The position numbers and the translations under genes are program-made. A DNA stretch of 64,000 bases, from positions 4,774,001 to 4,838,000 of the forward strand of contig NZ_CP173427.1 in the NCBI RefSeq assembly GCF_045038035.1, in the 5' to 3' direction. Below, in pieces: positions 51,392 through 59,366 of the stretch. Positions within the stretch are counted from its first letter, which is position 1, and the number at the start of each line of letters is the position of its first letter. The notes below the pieces were generated by a model. The model searched no databases. It was not told the origin of the DNA and was given only the letters and a program-made list of their open reading frames with translations. The stretch comes from Paenibacillus_F chitinolyticus_A. Its GTDB lineage: Bacteria; Bacillota; Bacilli; Paenibacillales; NBRC-103111.

Positions 51392-52534
51392 TTACAAGCG
51401 CTCCCTAATGACGGAGGGCCAATCCGCCGAACGGTCCCCGTAGTAATAAAGCAGCGCCTGAATCCAGCGGTCGATCCCGTAGGCGGCGCAGCCGGAGTGG
51501 AGAATATTCCGTTCTCCGCCAATCCCGAAGGAAGAGCAGAGCACATCGCCGAACAAGTTGAACGAAGCGAGAGACCAGGCCAGTCCTTCGCGGGGTGCTA
51601 CCCGCAGCTCATATTTCAGTTCTCCCGCCAGCTGGAACAAGGTTTTGCCCACATCCACGTGATGAAAAAAGTGATCGGCAGCCGTTTCCACAACTCCCGT
51701 GAATCCGAGTTCGCAGAACAGTTCCCACGTTTTTTCCGCCAGTTCGTCCCGCGTTTTCCGGACAAAATCGGCATCTCCCACATACACGAATTCGTGCATA
51801 TCGAACTCCAGGCCGCGCACCTCGTTTATTCTGGAGCGGTGTTCGTGCCGGAAGCAGCGGCCGGTGGCCGCGTATACCACATTGCCGGGCACCGGTCCGG
51901 CCTGCTCCCCCAGCTCGTTATATACCTGGAAACAGACACACGGCTGCATGTAAAAGTCGGTCGCGCTGTACAAATCTTCGCGGTTTCCGCCGCTCCGGTG
52001 AAACTCCGTAATCCGGTCGATGTCGTGGGAAAGCTCGGACAACCGGTAAATATTTTGCGGAAAATGCACGGGATATTTGCTCTTCGTCATCATCTCCCTA
52101 GACATCAGGGAAGGGTACTTGCGCAGAACAAAACCAGCCGGACCGAGCTTGTCCCGGAACAGCCGTTCCAGTGCGGCCGGAAGCAGAGCCGCTTCCCCTT
52201 GCAGATGCACGCCCCCGTTAAAAGAAGAGGCGAACGCATGCGGGTCTCGGGGCCGCTCCGCGATGCGCGGGTACCCCGGTTCATGGCTGCCGCACTCGTG
52301 CGCGCCGCTTTGTTTAATCCGTTTTTTCGAAAGCGTACGGACCTTCCGGCTCTCTTCGACCAGCGATTCCAGCTTCTTCCGGAACTGTTCCGTGTCCCCG
52401 CCGCTGTAGCTCACTTTAAGCTTTCCGTTGTCAAACGATACATCCGTAATCAGCTCGGACAAATAATACGCGCGATCCCGAACATACTCCGTCTGGGACG
52501 GATGCACCGGGCTGAATGGTACGGTTACGATCAT
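51392..52534 (-). CDS. Class II aaRS-like amino acid:[carrier protein] ligase
   Basis: A 380-residue protein related to the catalytic core of seryl-tRNA synthetase without the tRNA-binding arm. Motif 2 is GRCFRHEHRSRINEVRGLEFDMHEF and motif 3 is GCAAYGIDRWI. Cys in QPCVCFQ may bind zinc as in characterised ligases. Known members activate Gly or Ala and load a carrier protein, not tRNA. The start at 52534 with GAGGTGA upstream is chosen; the longer frame overlaps the isomerase gene. Confidence 0.85.
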   Translation of the reverse strand: MIVTVPFSPVHPSQTEYVRDRAYYLSELITDVSFDNGKLKVSYSGGDTEQFRKKLESLVEESRKVRTLSKKRIKQSGAHECGSHEPGYPRIAERPRDPHAFASSFNGGVHLQGEAALLPAALERLFRDKLGPAGFVLRKYPSLMSREMMTKSKYPVHFPQNIYRLSELSHDIDRITEFHRSGGNREDLYSATDFYMQPCVCFQVYNELGEQAGPVPGNVVYAATGRCFRHEHRSRINEVRGLEFDMHEFVYVGDADFVRKTRDELAEKTWELFCELGFTGVVETAADHFFHHVDVGKTLFQLAGELKYELRVAPREGLAWSLASFNLFGDVLCSSFGIGGERNILHSGCAAYGIDRWIQALLYYYGDRSADWPSVIRERL

Positions 52535-52553
52535 TCCCGTCACCTCTTTTTCC

Positions 52554-53522
52554 TTATAGTTCTTCCACCGGCCGGGATTTTGGCAGGAACCCCCGGCTTT
52601 CCAGAAAGCGCGTGTTCGCCCGGAGGCCTTCTTCCGGCGGTCTGCCCCACCGTTCATCCTCGACCGTAATTCCATCCGTGTAGCCGGCAGCGGACAGCTC
52701 TGCAAGAAGGTCGTCGGCGTTCAAGCTTCCGCAGCCCAAATCCGCGGGACGCGTCCTGCGGCGACCGCCGGGAAGGGGTTCGCCCCCTTCGGCCGTGATC
52801 CAGGCGGCATCCTTCAGATGAATGGCGTGAATCCTTGGCCCAAAACGCCGGATCAGGGAAGCGGGAGGAATTCCCGCTTCCGCCAGTTGTCCGCAGTCGG
52901 GTACGAGGCCGATATCCTCCGCCAGTTCCTCCATGGCCCGCTCGATAGAGCCGCTTAGGAACAAAGGGCTCCCCAGATGCGGATGGACCGCCACGCGGAT
53001 TCCCGCGTCCCGGTAGCGGGCAGCCGTTTCGCCGGTGATTCGGACAAACCGCCGCAAATCTTCTTCCTGCGGAGCTCCCCGGAGCACGTCGGCCGGACCC
53101 AAAATAACGGAGCGGTATCCGCTGCGTCTCATTTCAGCCGCAATCCGGCTGTGATGCCAGTACATTTCCCGCTCACGTCCCGGACTGGAGCAGGCCAGGA
53201 AAGCGTAAACGGCCGAGACCGCGACTTCGTTCCGGGCCAGCTCATCCGCGAAATGCTGTCCGGCATCGCCCAGGATCGTTCCTTCCGAAGCTTCGCAATA
53301 CGTCCAGCCGTACCGGGCCAGAAGCCGGATTCCTTCGGCGGCATGCTGCCTCCACGGCAGAAGCGAATAAGAAAGGAGCGGTGGGATAACCGCCGCTTCG
53401 GCAGCCGGAAGGAAGGCGCCAGGAAGGCGGTTCGCAAGGCTCCCTTGGGCTGCCTTCGGTGTGCCCGTGCTCGGGTGAGTTCCGGCGCCGGAGGTTTCCG
53501 GGCCGCTTGTACGCTCACTCAT
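52554..53522 (-). CDS. Sugar phosphate isomerase/epimerase-like TIM-barrel protein
   Basis: A 322-residue protein of the xylose isomerase-like/AP endonuclease 2 superfamily. Metal-binding blocks: VAVHPHLG, LVPDCGQLAEAG, IHAIHLKDAAW and GITVEDERWG. It probably isomerises or epimerises a sugar or inositol-type intermediate for the cluster. The N-terminal 40 residues are Ser/Gly/Thr/Pro-rich and not part of the fold. The ATG at 53522 is 7 nt from AGGA. Bases 53523-53694 upstream hold nothing I can support. Confidence 0.82.
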   Translation of the reverse strand: MSERTSGPETSGAGTHPSTGTPKAAQGSLANRLPGAFLPAAEAAVIPPLLSYSLLPWRQHAAEGIRLLARYGWTYCEASEGTILGDAGQHFADELARNEVAVSAVYAFLACSSPGREREMYWHHSRIAAEMRRSGYRSVILGPADVLRGAPQEEDLRRFVRITGETAARYRDAGIRVAVHPHLGSPLFLSGSIERAMEELAEDIGLVPDCGQLAEAGIPPASLIRRFGPRIHAIHLKDAAWITAEGGEPLPGGRRRTRPADLGCGSLNADDLLAELSAAGYTDGITVEDERWGRPPEEGLRANTRFLESRGFLPKSRPVEEL

Positions 53523-53694
53523 GCACATGTCCTATCCCGCCGCCGACACGGGCTGAAGAAAGGTCCATACGAAAGCGGAAAAAATCGCTTCCGATTGAAC
53601 GACCGCCGCGAATTCAGCTTCACCAAGAGTTCCCCCTTCCGGTTCGGATTCGGGTTCCGTCACCCCGCGTCTATGCCGCATCTGTTCTGCGGCA

Positions 53695-54234
53695 TCAAGT
53701 CGCACCGTCTGCTGCCGCACACGGTCTGGATACCGTCATCATCGTTTTCACGCACAGTTCCCCGTCTACCCGTCCCTCACCCGCTACCGCGAAACCGCTC
53801 TTATCCCGGGTTAGCCGCACGAGAAGTTCCACCGTATCGCCGGGAAGAACAGGGCGGAGAAACCGGGCTGTCCAATCCCCTGTCCGCAGAGCTTCCTTGT
53901 CCTCCGGTCTCCCGGAAAGCGCAAACAACTTTTCAGCCGCCTGTACAATTCCCTCGACGAGCAGCATACCGGGATACACGCTGAAAGCCGGAAAATGACC
54001 CTGCAAATAAAAGTCGGTTTCGGACACCAGTTTGCAGGCGGTAATTTGCTGTGGTTCTTGCTGTGGTTCTTGCTGTGGTTCTTGCTGTGGTTCTTGCTGT
54101 GGTTCTTGCTTCCGGCGCTGTTGCGGCGGCGGCTGCCGGTCCGGCACCCGCCTCTTCTCTTCCTGCCGCGTTTTCTGCAAGGGACCAGCCCTGTCGATCA
54201 ATCTCCATGTCTTGCTTCTCTCTGGCGCGTCCAT
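53695..54234 (-). CDS. FabA/FabZ-type hotdog dehydratase with EPQQ repeat leader
   Basis: A 179-residue protein. Residues 1-65 are a charged leader ending in five tandem Glu-Pro-Gln-Gln repeats. The rest is a hotdog fold with the dehydratase signature GHFPAFSVYPGMLLVEGIVQA, keeping the catalytic His (GHFP) and Glu (VEG). It would dehydrate a 3-hydroxyacyl-ACP. GAGGTGAG lies 7 nt before the ATG. It pairs with the next hotdog gene 25 bases away, as heterodimeric dehydratases do. Confidence 0.85.
   Translation of the reverse strand: MDAPERSKTWRLIDRAGPLQKTRQEEKRRVPDRQPPPQQRRKQEPQQEPQQEPQQEPQQEPQQITACKLVSETDFYLQGHFPAFSVYPGMLLVEGIVQAAEKLFALSGRPEDKEALRTGDWTARFLRPVLPGDTVELLVRLTRDKSGFAVAGEGRVDGELCVKTMMTVSRPCAAADGAT
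54046..54105. repeat. Five tandem copies of a 12-bp unit
   Basis: TTGCTGTGGTTC occurs five times without a mismatch. On the minus strand each unit codes Glu-Pro-Gln-Gln in the leader of the hotdog dehydratase. The unit is in frame, so copy-number change would alter length but not break the gene. Confidence 0.95.
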
Positions 54235-54259
54235 CCGCTCACCTCTGCTGTACGTTTTT

Positions 54260-54733
54260 CTATGCCGTTCCCGGAAGGGTACCGGCGACGGCGACGGTGA
54301 TAACCGCTCTAAGCGCCTCCGTACCGTCGGACAGCCTCACTTCTCCTTCGACTACGGCTTGGGTGGACAAAATGCGCACCGCTCTCACGGTATAATGGAG
54401 CGTTTCCTCCCAAGATACCGGTACGGCAACGTGTGCCTTAAGGCCTCCCAGCAGAGGAAATTCGCCTTCCCTGAGCGGCCTCGTCTCCATCTGTACGAAC
54501 AGGACGGCCGCCTGGGCCAGTCCTTCGATAAGCAGACTGGGCGGGATCAAAGGCTCTTTGCAAAAATCCTGGAACCGGGACGGCGAGTATGAAGCCTGAA
54601 GCAATTTTCCCTCTTCGTAATCCGTAACCGCGCTAATCAGCCGGAGCGGTTCCTGATGAGGCAGGAGCTCCAGCAGCCGGCCCAAACTTCTTTCCCGGCT
54701 GTCGGTTGGCTGTACAGATGATCCCGTCTTCAT
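54260..54733 (-). CDS. FabZ-like hotdog protein lacking the catalytic His
   Basis: A 157-residue hotdog protein. LIPPSLLIEGLAQAAVLF matches the FabZ central helix with its Glu, but the usual HFPG block reads QDFCKEP, so the His is missing. It overlaps the methyltransferase stop by ATGA and is followed by the intact hotdog gene. A non-catalytic or half-site partner of that protein is likely. Start at 54733; the longer frame is inside the methyltransferase gene. Confidence 0.8.
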   Translation of the reverse strand: MKTGSSVQPTDSRERSLGRLLELLPHQEPLRLISAVTDYEEGKLLQASYSPSRFQDFCKEPLIPPSLLIEGLAQAAVLFVQMETRPLREGEFPLLGGLKAHVAVPVSWEETLHYTVRAVRILSTQAVVEGEVRLSDGTEALRAVITVAVAGTLPGTA

Positions 54734-55473
54734 TTTTTGCGTCCCCGGATAATCATTCGTGTGCTTCTCGGAGTCAAAGGAGAAAAGTCCATCCCTCCGT
54801 AAACGCCGTCGATCGTAAAACCGGCTTCCCGCAGCATAGCCAGAAGCTCGGTTGCCGCATACAATCTCAGATTGAGCACGTTGCGGCATTCCTCTCCGTT
54901 GCGGTACCAGCGGATCGTTTCCTCCCAGCGCCCCGTAACGCTGTCAAAAGTCGGAGAGGTCCATACCGGCTGTCCCACCATTTCGTACCACGCTTGCATG
55001 CCTGCCTGACGCACCTTCAAATCGCGATTCTCCGTATCGATGACAAACTGCCCTCCCGGCTTCAAGGCCCGAAAAATTTTGCCAAGAATAGCACGGTCAT
55101 CGTCTTCGCTGAGGTTATATCCGAACGCGGTTCCGAAATTGATAACGGCGTCGAACCGGTTCTCTTCGGACAGCTCTTTCATATCGCCAAGAACAAAATC
55201 CAGCTCCGCCCCTTTCTCTGCGGCTCTGCGCCGAGCTTCCTCCAGCAAATTCTCCGAACCGTCCCACGCCGTTACCTGCAGGCCGCTGGCCGCAAGGGGT
55301 ACCGACAGACGGCCCTGGCCGCAGCCGAAATCAAGCAGGGATGCCTCTTCCGGAAGCTCCAGCAGTTTCAGCAGTTGTCCGATTTCGTAAGCGGTGCGTT
55401 CCGGTGTCAGAATGACCTCCGAGAAAAACAAATAGTCGGGGCCGAAAAATTGCTGCCAATGGGTTTGAGTCAC
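54730..55473 (-). CDS. SAM-dependent methyltransferase (class I)
   Basis: A 247-residue methyltransferase. Motif I is LLDFGCGQGRLS, motif II is VTAWDGSE, followed by DFVLGDMKEL and LKPGGQFVIDTEN. Substrate unknown. The start is taken as a GTG at 55473 because AGGAGGAG lies 7 nt before it; an ATG 18 bases upstream overlaps that site. Bases 55474-55628, between it and the upstream ligase gene, are GC-rich and hold nothing I can support. Confidence 0.88.
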   Translation of the reverse strand: MTQTHWQQFFGPDYLFFSEVILTPERTAYEIGQLLKLLELPEEASLLDFGCGQGRLSVPLAASGLQVTAWDGSENLLEEARRRAAEKGAELDFVLGDMKELSEENRFDAVINFGTAFGYNLSEDDDRAILGKIFRALKPGGQFVIDTENRDLKVRQAGMQAWYEMVGQPVWTSPTFDSVTGRWEETIRWYRNGEECRNVLNLRLYAATELLAMLREAGFTIDGVYGGMDFSPLTPRSTRMIIRGRKK

Positions 55474-55628
55474 GTGAATTCTCCTCCTCATGCTTGTTTC
55501 TGTTCGCAAGCTTCTCCTGCTCAATCGCAGGACGGGGCTTACTGCCCTTCTGTGCATCCGTCTCCTTCCGCACAGCCGCCGGCGCCTCCGATGCGTCCCG
55601 CGCTCCCGCGCTCTCCACGCCTTACGCC

Positions 55629-57107
55629 CTAGGCGCTCCCCGAGCCGGTGCTTCCGCCGCTTCCTTGCGGCTTTGCGCCTGCGTAGGGACGCACCAGCTT
55701 GCCCGCCGCCGTCCGCTCCAGCGCGCCCTTCCGCTCCAGCACGTCCGGCAGGAGGCGGCGCTCCAGTTCCGTGGCGGCCAGCGCGCGCATCACGGCCTTC
55801 TCGTCCACGCCCGGCTCCGTTACGATCCACGCGTGGACCTTCTGGCCGAGGCGGCTGTCGGCTGCGCCGAACACGATCGCCTCCCTCACACCGCCGCAGG
55901 CGAGCAGGGCCGCCTCCACTTCTGCCGGGTGGATGTTCGTTCCGCCCCGGATAATCGTGGAGTCGGAGCGGCCGTAAACATGCAGCCTGCCGCTGCGCAC
56001 TGCGGCCAGATCGGCCGTATGCAGCCACCCGCCCTCAAGTTTGGCGGCTGTCGCCGCTTCGTCCGCGTAATAACCCTTCATGATATTCGGCCCACGGACG
56101 AGCAGTTCTCCCTCCTCTCCTTCGCGGAGAGTGCGGCCTTCCCCGTCGACGATTCGGATGTCGACCCCGTCCAGAGGCGTCCCGGCGCAGGACCAGCCTG
56201 CCGCAAGCCAGCCGTCCCGCAGGCAGCTGATTCGCGGGGAAGCTTCCGTCAGCCCGTACGCGTTCCAGAGCGCGGCCTGTGGAAAAGCCTGCGCAACGCG
56301 CTTCAACTGAAACTCGTGCGCGCATTCTCCGCTTAAGACAAGCTTCCGCAGCGTACCGGGCTCTGCGCGCTCCGCAAAAGGAGCCAGCAGGTTGGCGGCA
56401 GACGGGGTCATGCAGGCAACCGTAACGGCATCCGCCTGTGCCCGCTTCAGCAGGCTCATCGGTGAAGCCGCTGTCGGGTGCAGACTAAAGGAACAGCCGG
56501 ACACAAGTCCCGCCAGTAGTTCCCCGATAAGCACCGACGCGTGTACGGGCGAGCGGGCTACGAGCAGCCTGTCGCCCCGACCGAGCCCGAAATAAGCGGA
56601 GATGGCGCGCGTGTTGCTGGCGATGTTCGCTTCCGTCAGCATGACCGCCTTGGGCTTTCCCGTCGTTCCGGAAGTGCCCAGCAGGAAAGCCACATCGGCC
56701 AAAGCGGGCTCGGCCCGCCGCACAGCCGCCGGAATCCGCTGCACGAGCACACCGCCGTCTTCGCCGACATTGCCCTCATCCAGCACAAGCGCGTCCGGAA
56801 AACGGCTGCGCACGGCACCGCTCTGCCCTTTGTAGCGGGTATCGTCCACCGGCACCAGGGTCACTCCCGTATGCAAGGCGGCCAGCATAACCGGCAAAAA
56901 CCGCCAGCCGAGCGAAACGCTTGCCAGCAGAACCTGTCTCGGCCTGCCGGCCTCGCCCTTAACGAATCCGAGTTTGCTTAAGGCGGACGCGTTTTTTTCC
57001 GTCATGCTCCAAACCGAAGCGTAAGAAGCGACCTCCCGGCCGCCGTCCCAAGCCAAGATACCGTCATGTCCGGCAATCTGCCTCAACAGAGATTCCAGCC
57101 CGTTCAC
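55629..57107 (-). CDS. Acyl/aryl-CoA or -ACP synthetase (ANL superfamily)
   Basis: A 492-residue AMP-forming ligase. Motifs: LLGTSGTTGKPKAVML (A3), WNAYGLTEAS (A5), LHTADLAAV and YGRSDSTIIRGGTNIHPAEVE (A8), and the catalytic Lys in RTAAGKLVRP. It is less NRPS-like than the enzyme at 29713, so an acyl rather than amino acid substrate is likely. The start is a GTG at 57107, two bases after the stop of the ACP gene, which implies it loads that ACP. Confidence 0.88.
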   Translation of the reverse strand: MNGLESLLRQIAGHDGILAWDGGREVASYASVWSMTEKNASALSKLGFVKGEAGRPRQVLLASVSLGWRFLPVMLAALHTGVTLVPVDDTRYKGQSGAVRSRFPDALVLDEGNVGEDGGVLVQRIPAAVRRAEPALADVAFLLGTSGTTGKPKAVMLTEANIASNTRAISAYFGLGRGDRLLVARSPVHASVLIGELLAGLVSGCSFSLHPTAASPMSLLKRAQADAVTVACMTPSAANLLAPFAERAEPGTLRKLVLSGECAHEFQLKRVAQAFPQAALWNAYGLTEASPRISCLRDGWLAAGWSCAGTPLDGVDIRIVDGEGRTLREGEEGELLVRGPNIMKGYYADEAATAAKLEGGWLHTADLAAVRSGRLHVYGRSDSTIIRGGTNIHPAEVEAALLACGGVREAIVFGAADSRLGQKVHAWIVTEPGVDEKAVMRALAATELERRLLPDVLERKGALERTAAGKLVRPYAGAKPQGSGGSTGSGSA

Positions 57108-57109
57108 GG

Positions 57110-57364
57110 TCAGGCCGTCCCCCCGTGCACGCATTCCTCGACAAGCCGGGCAATATCGCCGACTTGGGTCCGGTCGGTGATTTCCAGCGCATCATCCGGC
57201 ATCGTAATGCTGAACTTTTCCTCCAGCAGAACCACCAGCTCCATATACCTTAGAGAATCGAAGCCGATTTCGTATAAACTGCGGCTGGCCGAAATGTCTT
57301 CCGAATCGAGGACACCGCAGCCTTTGTCGCTCATAAGCTCGATAATCAGTGGCAAGATTTTCAT
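57110..57364 (-). CDS. Acyl carrier protein
   Basis: An 84-residue ACP with the attachment Ser in EIGFDSLRYMELV (about residue 37). It is followed at once by the acyl ligase gene. Together with the hotdog proteins downstream it could carry an unsaturated acyl chain. Confidence 0.9.
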   Translation of the reverse strand: MKILPLIIELMSDKGCGVLDSEDISASRSLYEIGFDSLRYMELVVLLEEKFSITMPDDALEITDRTQVGDIARLVEECVHGGTA

Positions 57365-57408
57365 AAATCGGGACGCCTTCCTTCTTTAAAATCGTAAAAT
57401 CGTTACAA

Positions 57409-57609
57409 TCATCTTCTTTTCCAGTCATACCAAAAGAATCCGTATCCCATAAAACTGCTCGGATAACTATAAGCGTAAAGATAAGAGACAGTGTACTCCT
57501 CCCGGGCATCCTCCGCCTTTAGCTCGCCTGGCGCCTCCCCTGCCGGAGATAAATCCGGCTCCGGGGTGTCCTTTTCCACGTTACCGTCCGGCACTGACCG
57601 TCTGCACAT
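57409..57609 (-). CDS. Small peptide with acidic leader and aromatic C-terminus
   Basis: A 66-residue product. Residues 1-40 are Pro/Glu/Asp-rich, and the last 28 residues are dominated by Tyr, Phe, Trp, Ser and Gly (YLYAYSYPSSFMGYGFFWYDW), ending KRR. GAGGGGAG lies 5-6 nt before the ATG at 57609, better than an ATG 15 bases earlier. It sits in the operon between the cupin and an ACP gene. The layout resembles a RiPP precursor, but no leader-binding enzyme is recognisable, so a small structural protein is equally possible. Confidence 0.5.
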   Translation of the reverse strand: MCRRSVPDGNVEKDTPEPDLSPAGEAPGELKAEDAREEYTVSYLYAYSYPSSFMGYGFFWYDWKRR

Positions 57610-57620
57610 GTCGGCTCCCC

Positions 57621-57998
57621 TCAAACAGCCGGCTCGGCCGGGTCAAGAGGCTCCAGCCTGTGCTTCGTCGGGTTATAGTCGATGTAAATGTAGAATGTGC
57701 AGCCGGTCTCCGTATACACGTCATGGGCTTCCTCGCCCGTCGCGGTCAGAAAATCCCCCGCTTTCATCACATCATCGTTCAGCCTGACCTCGCCTTCCAC
57801 CAGGTAGGCGATTTCCCGGCGGGGATGATCGTGGAACGGAATGGAGCCCCCCGGCTCCACCTTCACGAGAAATACATAACGTCCATGCTCCGGATCTTCC
57901 CACAGGTAGCACATTTCCGTTCCTTCATACATCCCGCCGTCCCATACCATTTCGTCTTTGCGGATAATCTTGTGTTTCGGTTCCAATGTCGGTTCCAT
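57621..57998 (-). CDS. Cupin-domain protein
   Basis: A 125-residue single-domain cupin. Cupin motif 1 reads PFHDHPRREIAYLVEGEV with two His and a Glu able to bind metal; motif 2 region is GDFLTATGEEAHDVYTETG. It may be a small metal-dependent isomerase, oxygenase or binding protein. The start at 57998 has GGGAGGG upstream. It lies 28 bases after the aminotransferase gene in the same operon. Confidence 0.85.
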   Translation of the reverse strand: MEPTLEPKHKIIRKDEMVWDGGMYEGTEMCYLWEDPEHGRYVFLVKVEPGGSIPFHDHPRREIAYLVEGEVRLNDDVMKAGDFLTATGEEAHDVYTETGCTFYIYIDYNPTKHRLEPLDPAEPAV

Positions 57999-58026
57999 CG
58001 TCGAATCCCTCCCGGTCGGATTATTT

Positions 58027-59352
58027 TCAGGCCATCGCCCGCACAGCTTTAGACACGCCTTCGACAAGAAAATCGGCTTCCTCCCGAGTGACGGTAAGCG
58101 GAGGATACATCAGCAGAATGCTGTTGAAAAAATTGCCCAGAATGCCTTCCCTGCGCAGTTCTTCCGTAAACCGCTGGCTCCAGGCCATGGTGACCGGCTC
58201 CTTGGAAGCCCCGTCCGCCACGAACTCGACGGCCAGCATAAGGCCAAGCCCCCGGATCTCTCCGACAAGGGGATGATCCGACAAAGCCGCCTTCAATCCG
58301 GCGAGGATATACGCCCCTTTGTCCGCCGCATTCCGCACGAGCTGCTGCTCCTCAATCACGTCCAGCGTAGCCAGAGCCGCAGCGCATCCGACCGGATGGC
58401 CGCTTTGCGTGGACCCGTGAAGGAATACGCCGCCGTTTCCGAACAGCTCCTCTCTTATTTTCCCGGAGAACAAAGTCGCTCCCATCGGGAAGTAACCGCC
58501 GGTCAGCCCTTTGGAGAGGGTCAGCAGGTCGGCTTCCACGCCGTACCGGTGGCAGGCCAGCCAGCTTCCCGTTCTGCCGACTCCCGTAGCCACTTCATCG
58601 ACAATCAGCAGAATGCCGTATTTGTCGGCGATCTTCCTTACTTCACGCACGTAATCTTCAGGCAGCACGACGATTCCGTTCACACCCTGCACCAGCTCCA
58701 GAACGATAGCGGCTATCGTGCCCGGATGCTGCTCGTCGATAATTTCTTCCAGCATATCGAGGCAGTAGCGGGTGACGAATGCCGGGCTTCCTTCCATCGG
58801 AGGGCGGAAACCATTCGGCGTAGGTGCGCTTATGCAGCCATCCAATCCTTCGCCGAACATCGCCTGGATGCCCATGTGCGTAATAGAGCCCGAACCGAAC
58901 GTCGTCCCGTGGTAATTGCCCTCGAGGCTGATGAACTTGGAGCGTCTTCCGTCCTGTCTCGCCAGATGATACTGCCTGGCCAGCCTCATGGCCGTTTCTA
59001 CCGCTCCGGATCCGTCCGTGGTAAAGAAGGCCATCGCGTAAGGTTCCCCGGCTAAGCAAAGCAGTTTGTCAGCCAGCTTGGCGGCCAGATCGTGGCTTTG
59101 TTCACAGGTGGAAGCAAAACTCAGCGTCTCATACTGGCGGGTCAGCGCTTCGATGATCCGGCCGTTGCCCAGACCGACGGACGGAACTGCCGTCGTGGTG
59201 TACAAATACGGGCGGCCGTCCCCGTCGAATACCCAGGAGCCTTCCCCCTTCACGAGCGTGAAAAAAGGGTCCCGCCGTTCCAGCTCGCCGTCAGGAGGCA
59301 TATACGAAAACGGATGAAGCACGTTATAACGATGTGTGGAGCCTGTCTGCAT
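58027..59352 (-). CDS. PLP-dependent class III aminotransferase
   Basis: A 441-residue class III aminotransferase. PLP Lys is in LTLSKGLTGGYFPMG, and the cofactor Asp is in LLIVDEVATGVGRTG; TDGSGAVETAMRLARQYH and the HGSTQSGHPVGCAAAL block are canonical. It would put an amino group on a keto or aldehyde intermediate of the cluster, for example an amino sugar or omega-amino acyl unit. Second gene of the long minus-strand run, 14 bases after the GT2 gene. Confidence 0.93.
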   Translation of the reverse strand: MQTGSTHRYNVLHPFSYMPPDGELERRDPFFTLVKGEGSWVFDGDGRPYLYTTTAVPSVGLGNGRIIEALTRQYETLSFASTCEQSHDLAAKLADKLLCLAGEPYAMAFFTTDGSGAVETAMRLARQYHLARQDGRRSKFISLEGNYHGTTFGSGSITHMGIQAMFGEGLDGCISAPTPNGFRPPMEGSPAFVTRYCLDMLEEIIDEQHPGTIAAIVLELVQGVNGIVVLPEDYVREVRKIADKYGILLIVDEVATGVGRTGSWLACHRYGVEADLLTLSKGLTGGYFPMGATLFSGKIREELFGNGGVFLHGSTQSGHPVGCAAALATLDVIEEQQLVRNAADKGAYILAGLKAALSDHPLVGEIRGLGLMLAVEFVADGASKEPVTMAWSQRFTEELRREGILGNFFNSILLMYPPLTVTREEADFLVEGVSKAVRAMA

Positions 59353-59366
59353 GGGATGGTCTCTCC

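Noticed and set aside
54046..54105. CRISPR array
   Set aside because: The 12-bp units are perfectly tandem with no spacers and are in frame within a coding gene.
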